DNA of 5,031 nt from Alphaproteobacteria bacterium. GTDB lineage: Bacteria; Pseudomonadota; Alphaproteobacteria; Puniceispirillales; Puniceispirillaceae. Under the pieces are notes generated by a model that was not told the origin of the DNA, ran no database searches, and saw only the letters and a program-made list of their open reading frames with translations. The stretch lies in the NCBI GenBank assembly GCA_011522945.1, contig WTHY01000080.1:1-5031 (forward strand). The letters are read 5' to 3'. Positions 1 through 5,031 of the stretch are shown here, in pieces. Position numbers and translations under genes: made by a program. Numbering within the stretch: the stretch's first letter is position 1; each line of letters begins with the position of its first letter.

Positions 1-1058
1 TCCGTGTGGCAGATGGAGAAACGTTGGGCTTTACGCAAGATGATATTAAGCTCAATGGCTGGGCGATGGAAAGTCGTCTCTATGCAGAAGATCCTTATCG
101 CAATTTCTTGCCATCTATTGGTCGCCTAACCCGTTATCGTCCACCAGAAGAAGTGTGCAGCGAAGAACGCATTATCCGGAATGATACGGGTGTTTATGAA
201 GGTGGCGAAATTTCGATGTATTATGACCCTATGATCGCCAAGCTTTGCAGCTGGGCGCCAGACAGGGATAAAGCGATTGCAGCTATGTCAGAGGCGCTAG
301 ACAAGTTTGAACTAGAAGGCATCGGTCACAATTTACCTTTCCTATCTGCTGTTATGGAACATCCACGTTTTCAATCAGGTAATATTTCAACAGCTTTCAT
401 CGCTGACGAATATCCAGACGGATTTCAAGGCGTGCCTCTTGAAGGCTCATACCGAGATGTTTTACAGGCAACAGCGCTGTTATTGCAATTATCCGAGGAT
501 ATGCGGCAGAAGCCAGACACGTCATCACTATACGCTGTTGACCCCAATATGTATGAAAAGACGGTGGTGATGGACGGCATTGTGATAGACGCATCTATTG
601 TACCTGATGGAGATGCTTTTAACATTAGTATCGTGGATAAAACTCTGACAGCTGCATTGGCCTATCAAGCAGGGGAACAGCTTGCCATTTTGCATATGAA
701 TGGCGAGCTATATCATGTGAAAATACAGTCTATGAACCCAGGTTACAGGCTGCGAATGCGTGGTATTGATTGTGAAGCGCTTATCCTAAGTCGCGCGGTT
801 GGCGCACTTTATCATCATATGCCAGAGCCTAAGGTCGTCGATACATCAAATCTTCTCCTATGTCCTATGCCAGGTCTTGTTGTTAAGCTTATGGTGTCGG
901 AAGGTGACTCTGTTGAGGAAGGTCAGTCACTAGCCATTATTGAAGCTATGAAGATGGAAAATATCTTACGTGCAGAAAAGCCAGCCACAATCAAACGCCT
1001 GCCAGTTTCTGAGGGTGATAGCCTGTCAGTTGATGATATCATTATGGAGTTTGAATAA
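1..1058 (+). CDS. pccA: Propionyl-CoA carboxylase, biotin-containing alpha subunit (3' part only)
   Basis: This subunit carboxylates its own biotin using ATP and bicarbonate; PccB then transfers the carboxyl group to propionyl-CoA, giving (S)-methylmalonyl-CoA in the cytosol. The reading frame is already open at base 3, so the start lies outside the window. About 351 residues are present, roughly the C-terminal half of a family usually about 660-680 long. Counting Arg at base 3 as residue 1, I see the end of the biotin carboxylase core (RVADGE), the carboxylase C-terminal domain (GWAMESRLYAEDP at 19-31, YYDPMIAKL at 73-81), a more divergent region matching the PCC-type BT domain (about 150-275), and a biotinyl domain with CPMPGLVVKL and AMKMEN. 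The biotinylated lysine is residue 317 (bases 951-953), 35 residues before the end, which is normal. A related acyl-CoA carboxylase is possible in principle, but the methylmalonyl-CoA genes directly downstream make propionyl-CoA the clear choice. The stop codon overlaps the mutase start by one base. Confidence 0.95.
   Translation, partial: RVADGETLGFTQDDIKLNGWAMESRLYAEDPYRNFLPSIGRLTRYRPPEEVCSEERIIRNDTGVYEGGEISMYYDPMIAKLCSWAPDRDKAIAAMSEALDKFELEGIGHNLPFLSAVMEHPRFQSGNISTAFIADEYPDGFQGVPLEGSYRDVLQATALLLQLSEDMRQKPDTSSLYAVDPNMYEKTVVMDGIVIDASIVPDGDAFNISIVDKTLTAALAYQAGEQLAILHMNGELYHVKIQSMNPGYRLRMRGIDCEALILSRAVGALYHHMPEPKVVDTSNLLLCPMPGLVVKLMVSEGDSVEEGQSLAIIEAMKMENILRAEKPATIKRLPVSEGDSLSVDDIIMEFE
1046..1049 (+). 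promoter_or_regulatory. Ribosome binding site for methylmalonyl-CoA mutase
   Basis: GGAG lies inside the last codons of pccA, with eight bases between it and the ATG at 1058. This is a usual Shine-Dalgarno distance and supports that ATG. Together with the TAATG stop/start overlap it suggests that ribosomes finishing pccA can reinitiate on the mutase. Confidence 0.6.
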
Positions 1059-3187
1059 TGTCTTCTAAAAATCCCACATTTTCAGATTGGGAAGACAGGG
1101 CAACTGCAGAAGCAAAGGGGAAGGTGCCTGAGGCGCGTTTGACTCCTGAGAAGATTGCTATCAAACCACTTTATACAGCTGATGATGTCTCTGAAATGGC
1201 ACATGACGAGCTGCCGGGATTTGCGCCCTTCACCAGAGGGGTTCGCGCAACTATGTATACAGGCCGGCCCTGGACCATCCGGCAATATGCAGGCTTCTCA
1301 ACTGCAGAAGAAAGTAACGCTTTCTATAAACGTAATCTCGCTGCTGGTCAGAAGGGATTATCCGTCGCTTTCGATCTGGCAACACATCGTGGGTATGATA
1401 GTGATCATCCGCGGGTGCCAGGTGACGTGGGAAAAGCTGGTGTGGCTATTGATACTGTTGAGGATATGAAAATCCTATTTGACGGTATCCCGCTTAAAGA
1501 CATGTCAGTATCGATGACAATGAATGGGGCGGTTATCCCTGTATTGGCTATGTTTATTGTCGCTGGGGAAGAGCAAGGTGCACAGATTTCTGAGCTTTCA
1601 GGCACAATTCAAAATGATATTTTAAAAGAATTCATGGTGCGTAACACCTATATTTATCCACCAGAGCCAAGCATGCGGCTGATTGCAGATATCATTGCCT
1701 ATACAGCCTCAGAGATGCCGAAATTCAATTCCATCAGTATATCAGGCTATCATATACAAGAGGCTGGCTCCACATTAGCGCAAGAACTTGCCTATACATT
1801 GGCAGATGGTATGGAATATGTGCGTGCAGCTATGCGCTCAGGCCTCGATATTGATGCTTTTGCCCCGCGCCTCAGTTTCTTTTTCTGTATCGGCATGAAT
1901 CTGTTTATGGAGGCTGCTAAATTACGGGCTGCACGCCGGCTTTGGTCTCGCATCATGACAGAATTTGGGGCTAAGTCTGATAAGTCTAAAATGCTGCGCA
2001 CACATTGCCAAACATCGGGCGTGTCTTTAACAGAGCAAGATCCGTATAATAATATTGTGCGCACAACAGTTGAAGCGCTTGCAGCCACTCTCGGGGGTAC
2101 GCAATCATTGCACACAAATGCTTTTGATGAAGCTATCGCCCTGCCATCAGAGACAAGTGCACGCATTGCCCGTAATACACAGCTCATTCTCCAACATGAA
2201 ACGGGTATTACGGATGTTGTGGATCCTTTAGGTGGTTCATATTACGTCGAAGCGCTGACAGACCAGCTTGCAGATGAAGCCTGGCGTTTGATTGAAGAAG
2301 TGGAAGCGATGGGTGGCATGACAAAGGCTGTCGTCGATGGGCTCCCAAAAATGCGTATTGAAGAGGCTGCTGCCCTTCGTCAGGCGCGTGTTGATAAGGC
2401 TGAAGATGTCATTGTCGGGGTAAACCGCTACAGGCTTGAAGAACAGCCAGAGCTCGATGTTTTGGAAATTGATAACCAAGCTGTTTTAAAATCTCAAATT
2501 ACCCGATTGGCAGATGTGCGGCGCAGCCGTGATGAGACAGCCACGCAAAATACATTAGCAGCGCTATCTGATGCAGCTGCATCTGGCCAAGGCAATATCC
2601 TGGGTTTAGCTGTTGAGGCGGCACGTGCGCGTGCCAGCCTAGGCGAAATCTCAGACGCATTGGAGACCGTCTTCACTCGTCACAAGGCATCAACACGTCT
2701 AATCAAAGGGGTGTATGCTGACGCCTATGCCGGCGACCCGGAATATACAGTCTTGCAAAACCGTTTAAGTGCTATGCCTGCCAAGCCGCATATATTGGTG
2801 GCCAAGGTCGGACAGGATGGCCATGACAGAGGGGCAAAGGTAATTGCGACAGCCTTTGCAGATATGGGTTTTACAGTTGATCTGTCTGATATGTTTGAGA
2901 CACCAGAAGAAATTGTTGAAAAAGCAATTGCGCTGAAGGTTGATGTGGTTGGCGTGTCCTCTCTGGCTGGTGGACATAAGAGTCTCATTCCTGAAATTGT
3001 AGATGGTTTGAGAGCGTCTGGCCGTGCTGATATCCTTGTTGTGGCAGGCGGTATTATCCCAGAACAAGACTATGAGGCCCTAAGAGATGCTGGTATTGCA
3101 GATATTTATGGGCCAGGCACAAATGTCATTGATGCGGCCAATAGAATTGTTGGTCTTGTTCAAGGTCTTAGAAGGAATGAGCCGTGA
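1058..3187 (+). CDS. scpA: Methylmalonyl-CoA mutase, single-chain form (adenosylcobalamin-dependent)
   Basis: Converts (R)-methylmalonyl-CoA to succinyl-CoA by a radical rearrangement using coenzyme B12 (other names: mcm, mutB, bhbA). The 709 residues match the full length of the family (E. coli Sbm is 714). The N-terminal catalytic TIM barrel covers roughly residues 25-540. It holds the signature TMYTGRPWTIRQYAGFST with Tyr67 (equivalent to P. shermanii Tyr89), Gln185 (Gln197), Arg195 in MVRNTY (Arg207), and Tyr231-His232 in SISGYHIQEAG (Tyr243-His244). The C-terminal B12-binding domain (about 576-703) carries the DxHxxG motif as Asp587, His589, Gly592, so His589 should be the lower cobalt ligand in base-off binding; Lys583 matches the conserved Lys604. 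Keeping both Tyr67 and Arg195 argues against isobutyryl-CoA mutase, which has Phe and Gln there. One chain carries both domains and all catalytic residues, so it should be an active homodimer. No MeaB-type G-protein chaperone is visible next to it. It overlaps pccA by one base and the epimerase by four. Confidence 0.97.
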   Translation: MSSKNPTFSDWEDRATAEAKGKVPEARLTPEKIAIKPLYTADDVSEMAHDELPGFAPFTRGVRATMYTGRPWTIRQYAGFSTAEESNAFYKRNLAAGQKGLSVAFDLATHRGYDSDHPRVPGDVGKAGVAIDTVEDMKILFDGIPLKDMSVSMTMNGAVIPVLAMFIVAGEEQGAQISELSGTIQNDILKEFMVRNTYIYPPEPSMRLIADIIAYTASEMPKFNSISISGYHIQEAGSTLAQELAYTLADGMEYVRAAMRSGLDIDAFAPRLSFFFCIGMNLFMEAAKLRAARRLWSRIMTEFGAKSDKSKMLRTHCQTSGVSLTEQDPYNNIVRTTVEALAATLGGTQSLHTNAFDEAIALPSETSARIARNTQLILQHETGITDVVDPLGGSYYVEALTDQLADEAWRLIEEVEAMGGMTKAVVDGLPKMRIEEAAALRQARVDKAEDVIVGVNRYRLEEQPELDVLEIDNQAVLKSQITRLADVRRSRDETATQNTLAALSDAAASGQGNILGLAVEAARARASLGEISDALETVFTRHKASTRLIKGVYADAYAGDPEYTVLQNRLSAMPAKPHILVAKVGQDGHDRGAKVIATAFADMGFTVDLSDMFETPEEIVEKAIALKVDVVGVSSLAGGHKSLIPEIVDGLRASGRADILVVAGGIIPEQDYEALRDAGIADIYGPGTNVIDAANRIVGLVQGLRRNEP
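3172..3176 (+). promoter_or_regulatory. Ribosome binding site deciding the GTG start of the epimerase
   Basis: AAGGA sits in the last codons of the mutase gene with seven bases to the GTG at 3184. The next in-frame ATG (residue 25) would remove the metal ligand His7 and the conserved LNHVAIAV strand, so GTG is the supported start. The ATG at 3177 is in another frame and its translation does not resemble the family. Confidence 0.65.
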
Positions 3188-3588
3188 TTGGAAAATTAAA
3201 TCATGTTGCGATTGCTGTTGCTGATCTAGAAGTGGCTATACTACAGTATAAGACTATGCTTGGTGCAGTTGTGAGTGAGCCTCAGGATTTGCCAGAGCAT
3301 GGTGTGACGGTGGTTTTTGTTGAGTTGCCAAACACCAAGATTGAGCTATTATATCCGTTTGGCGAGGATAGCCCTATCGCTGGGTTCCTTGCCAAAAATC
3401 CGTCTGGCGGCATGCATCATCTTTGCTATGAGGTTGATGATATCCATACCGCCGCTGAAACGCTGACAGCAAATGGTGCGCGTATCTTGGGAGACGGAAA
3501 ACCGAAAATTGGTGCACATGGCAAGCCAGTCTTGTTTTTGCACCCAAAGGACTTTTCCGGGACCTTGCTGGAACTGGAGCAGATATAG
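3184..3588 (+). CDS. mce: Methylmalonyl-CoA epimerase
   Basis: Interconverts (S)- and (R)-methylmalonyl-CoA, linking the carboxylase product to the mutase substrate. The 134 residues are the normal size for this vicinal-oxygen-chelate (glyoxalase fold) family. The protein opens with IGKLNHVAIAV and ends in LLELEQ, both hallmarks. Expected divalent-metal ligands by comparison with the human and P. shermanii enzymes are His7, His79 (in GGMHHLCYEVDDI) and Glu130; the fourth position is probably Glu54 in KIELL, where P. shermanii has Gln65 and the human enzyme has Glu. The stretches EDSPIAGFL, IGAHGKPVLFLHPKD and the terminal ELEQ are very close to characterised epimerases, which separates it from other glyoxalase-fold proteins. 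The start is GTG within a four-base GTGA overlap with the mutase stop, which suggests translational coupling. The gene is intact, with no frameshift or missing key residue. Confidence 0.96.
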   Translation: MIGKLNHVAIAVADLEVAILQYKTMLGAVVSEPQDLPEHGVTVVFVELPNTKIELLYPFGEDSPIAGFLAKNPSGGMHHLCYEVDDIHTAAETLTANGARILGDGKPKIGAHGKPVLFLHPKDFSGTLLELEQI

Positions 3589-3594
3589 ACGAAA

Positions 3595-3598
3595 GAGG
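3595..3598 (+). promoter_or_regulatory. Ribosome binding site for pntA
   Basis: GAGG, in a purine-rich run (GAAAGAGGG, 3591-3599), lies six bases before the ATG at 3605. It occupies most of the 16-base gap between the epimerase stop and pntA. The gap has no room for a hairpin terminator, so transcription most likely continues from mce into pntA. Confidence 0.6.
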
Positions 3599-3604
3599 GT
3601 TTAA

Positions 3605-5031
3605 ATGATTATTGCTTCCCCGAAGGAACGGTTTCCAGGAGAGAATAGGGTGGCAATGACGCCAGACTCTGTTCAACAGCTGCAAAAACTCGGGCATGAA
3701 TGCGTCATCGAAGCTGGTGCCGGCGAGGCTGCGCGTTTCAGCGACGCTGATTATAAGGCAGCAGGTGCAAAAGTCGTTAAATCCCTCGCATCTTTATATA
3801 AGCAAGCAGATGTTGTGGTGCGTGTGCGCCCGCCTGAAGCCGATGAAGTAAAACTTCTTAAATCAGGTCAGACACTGATATCCTTCTTTTATCCAGGCCA
3901 ATCTGAAGAGTTGCTAAAAGCTGCAAATGACCAATCTGCACGTGTCATAGCGATGGATATGGTGCCGCGTATCAGCCGTGCTCAGAAGATGGATGCTTTA
4001 TCCTCTATGGCCAATATTGCTGGCTATCGGGCGGTTATAGAAGCTGGCAATCAATTTGGCAGGTTCTTCACCGGGCAGATCACAGCTGCCGGTAAAGTGC
4101 CCCCCGCGAAGATTCTCGTGATTGGCGCAGGGGTTGCTGGCCTTGCGGCTATTGGTGCTGCGCAATCTATGGGGGCTATTGTACGTGCTTTTGATGTGCG
4201 GCCTGAGGTGGCTGAGCAAATTGAGTCTATGGGTGCAGAATTCCTATTTCTGGATTTTGATGATACTGCAGATGGTGCAGAAACAGGTGGTTATGCAGCG
4301 CCGTCTAGCCCTGAATTTCGCGAAAAGCAACTGGCCTTATTCCGTGAACAAGCGCCAGATGTGGATATAGTCATCACAACAGCACTCATTCCAGGTAGAG
4401 ACGCACCAAAATTATGGCTTGAAGATATGGTGAAAGCCATGAAGCCAGGATCTGTGATTGTTGATTTGGCTGCAGAACGTGGCGGCAACTGTGATTTAAC
4501 AGTGCCAGATCAACGCATTGAGACAGAAAATGGCGTGATCATTGTTGGTTATACAGATTTTCCAAGCCGAATGGCAAGCCAGTCTTCGACACTCTATGCC
4601 ACAAATATAAGACATATGTTGGCAGATTTAACGCCTGAAAAAGATGGTGTGATCCATCATGATATGGAAGATGATGTCATTCGTGGTGCGACAGTCACAT
4701 TTGACGGAGATATTACATTCCCGCCACCACCACCAAAAGTGCAGGCTATTGCAAAACAAGCACCATCTGCACCAGAAAAAACAGCTGAAGAAATTGCTGC
4801 TGAGGAAGCAGCTGCGTCACGCAAAGCCGGTATGCAACAAACAGGTTTGCTCATCGCAGGCGGCTTGTTGATGTTACTCATTGGTAATTATGCACCGCCA
4901 AGCTTTATGCAGCATTTTATCGTCTTTGTTTTGGCCTGTTTTGTTGGCTTCCAAGTCATCTGGAATGTCAGTCATGCACTCCATACACCGCTTATGGCTG
5001 TTACAAATGCGATTTCCGGTATCATTATCAT
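3605..5031 (+). CDS. pntA: Proton-translocating NAD(P) transhydrogenase, alpha subunit, fused type (3' truncated)
   Basis: With PntB it forms the inner-membrane transhydrogenase, which uses the proton gradient to drive hydride transfer from NADH to NADP+. The window holds 475 complete codons plus two bases; by comparison with E. coli PntA (510 residues), about 40-45 residues are missing. Domain I (about 1-370) starts as MIIASPKERFPGENRVAMTP and contains PRISRAQKMDALSS with Arg122, Gln127, Asp130 and Ser133 (R. rubrum Arg127, Gln132, Asp135, Ser138), the Rossmann motif GAGVAG at 174-179, and Asp197 in RAFDVRPEV. A linker of five prolines (373-377) and an Ala/Glu-rich stretch (about 378-410) leads to membrane helices at about 414-431 and 438-455, with a third starting near 463. 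WNVSHALHTPLM and TNAISGI are characteristic of the membrane part. Carrying domain I and these helices on one chain is the E. coli arrangement rather than the split PntAA/PntAB of R. rubrum. Alanine dehydrogenase shares the soluble fold but lacks the linker and helices. pntB should lie just downstream. Confidence 0.95.
   Translation, partial: MIIASPKERFPGENRVAMTPDSVQQLQKLGHECVIEAGAGEAARFSDADYKAAGAKVVKSLASLYKQADVVVRVRPPEADEVKLLKSGQTLISFFYPGQSEELLKAANDQSARVIAMDMVPRISRAQKMDALSSMANIAGYRAVIEAGNQFGRFFTGQITAAGKVPPAKILVIGAGVAGLAAIGAAQSMGAIVRAFDVRPEVAEQIESMGAEFLFLDFDDTADGAETGGYAAPSSPEFREKQLALFREQAPDVDIVITTALIPGRDAPKLWLEDMVKAMKPGSVIVDLAAERGGNCDLTVPDQRIETENGVIIVGYTDFPSRMASQSSTLYATNIRHMLADLTPEKDGVIHHDMEDDVIRGATVTFDGDITFPPPPPKVQAIAKQAPSAPEKTAEEIAAEEAAASRKAGMQQTGLLIAGGLLMLLIGNYAPPSFMQHFIVFVLACFVGFQVIWNVSHALHTPLMAVTNAISGIII
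4721..4832 (+). other. Proline run and Ala/Glu-rich linker inside PntA
   Basis: The DNA encodes five consecutive prolines (CCG then four CCA codons, 4721-4735), then a low-complexity stretch rich in Ala, Glu, Lys and Pro up to about residue 410, just before the first membrane helix. E. coli PntA has a similar, poorly conserved Pro/Ala/Lys/Glu linker in the same place. It probably acts as a flexible tether between soluble domain I and the membrane domain; that role is inferred. Confidence 0.6.

Noticed and set aside
1155..1469. Plus-strand open frame of 104 codons inside the mutase
   Set aside because: It is a shifted frame over the conserved N-terminal mutase signature. The true frame encodes TMYTGRPWTIRQY there, while this one gives low-information sequence.
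1792..2187. Open frame of 131 codons on the minus strand
   Set aside because: It lies wholly inside the strongly conserved mutase gene, has no plausible start context, and its translation (Ser/Arg/Ala-rich) resembles no family I know; it is an antisense shadow.
3177..3200. ATG at 3177 as an alternative epimerase start
   Set aside because: It is out of frame with the epimerase, and its translation (Met-Ser-Arg-Asp-Trp-Lys) does not match the family; the GTG at 3184 gives the conserved N-terminus.
1029..3444. Twelve-base repeat GTTGATGATATC at 1029-1040 and 3433-3444
   Set aside because: Both copies encode Val-Asp-Asp-Ile in conserved positions of unrelated proteins; coincidence of coding sequence, with no flanking similarity.
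3374..3697. Minus-strand open frame spanning the mce-pntA junction
   Set aside because: It covers the well-supported 3' end of mce and 5' end of pntA, has no domain-like features, and would be antisense to two conserved genes.
4122..4370. Plus-strand Leu/Trp-rich open frame that could look like a small membrane protein
   Set aside because: It is a shifted reading of the Rossmann region of pntA; the hydrophobicity comes from frame-shifted Gly/Ala/Val codons.
3605..4720. Alanine dehydrogenase as an alternative identity for the last gene
   Set aside because: The fold is shared, but the PRISRAQKMDALSS loop, the Pro-rich linker and the following membrane helices with WNVSHALHTPLM identify a transhydrogenase alpha subunit.
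4657..4881. Minus- and plus-strand open frames over the pntA linker
   Set aside because: The low-complexity Ala/Glu/Pro linker lacks stops in several frames, producing spurious frames. The pntA frame continues through it into conserved membrane helices.
1..5031. Mobile elements, CRISPR arrays, tRNA/rRNA, riboswitches or hairpin terminators
   Set aside because: Nearly every base is accounted for by four conserved genes, the only gap is 16 bases, and I saw no repeat arrays, inverted-repeat ends or structured RNA motifs. A B12 riboswitch, if there is one, would lie upstream of the operon outside the window.

Overview
The window is a compact, single-strand (+) segment of bacterial chromosome with almost no non-coding DNA. 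It carries four genes in one apparent operon: the 3' part of a propionyl-CoA carboxylase alpha subunit gene, a complete methylmalonyl-CoA mutase gene, a complete methylmalonyl-CoA epimerase gene, and a pntA-type proton-translocating transhydrogenase alpha subunit gene that runs off the right edge. By identity, this is conserved core metabolism. I found no mobile element, CRISPR array, RNA gene or undescribed system in it.

Organism: the proteins read as alphaproteobacterial. The carboxylase C-terminus has a recognisable alphaproteobacterial PccA layout, and the mutase is the single-chain homodimeric form rather than a MutA/MutB pair. G+C is moderate (about 45-50% on the few lines I counted), lower than in most Rhodobacterales or Rhizobiales. 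A marine lineage such as SAR116 would fit, but this is inference and phylogeny would have to decide it.

Layout: 1-1058 pccA (5' truncated: the biotin carboxylase C-terminal domain, the BT linker domain and the biotinyl domain are present). 1058-3187 methylmalonyl-CoA mutase, overlapping pccA by one base (TAATG). 3184-3588 epimerase with a GTG start, overlapping the mutase by four bases (GTGA). 3589-3604 is a 16-base gap containing a Shine-Dalgarno. 3605-5031 pntA (3' truncated, 475 complete codons). No gap approaches 300 bases.

How they work together: PccA with PccB (not in the window) carboxylates propionyl-CoA to (S)-methylmalonyl-CoA, the epimerase converts it to the (R) form, and the B12-dependent mutase makes succinyl-CoA for the TCA cycle. 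This route disposes of propionyl-CoA from odd-chain fatty acids, branched-chain amino acids or similar substrates. PntA forms, with PntB, the membrane transhydrogenase that uses the proton gradient to make NADPH from NADH. Its position directly behind the epimerase suggests co-transcription and is the least expected aspect of the window.
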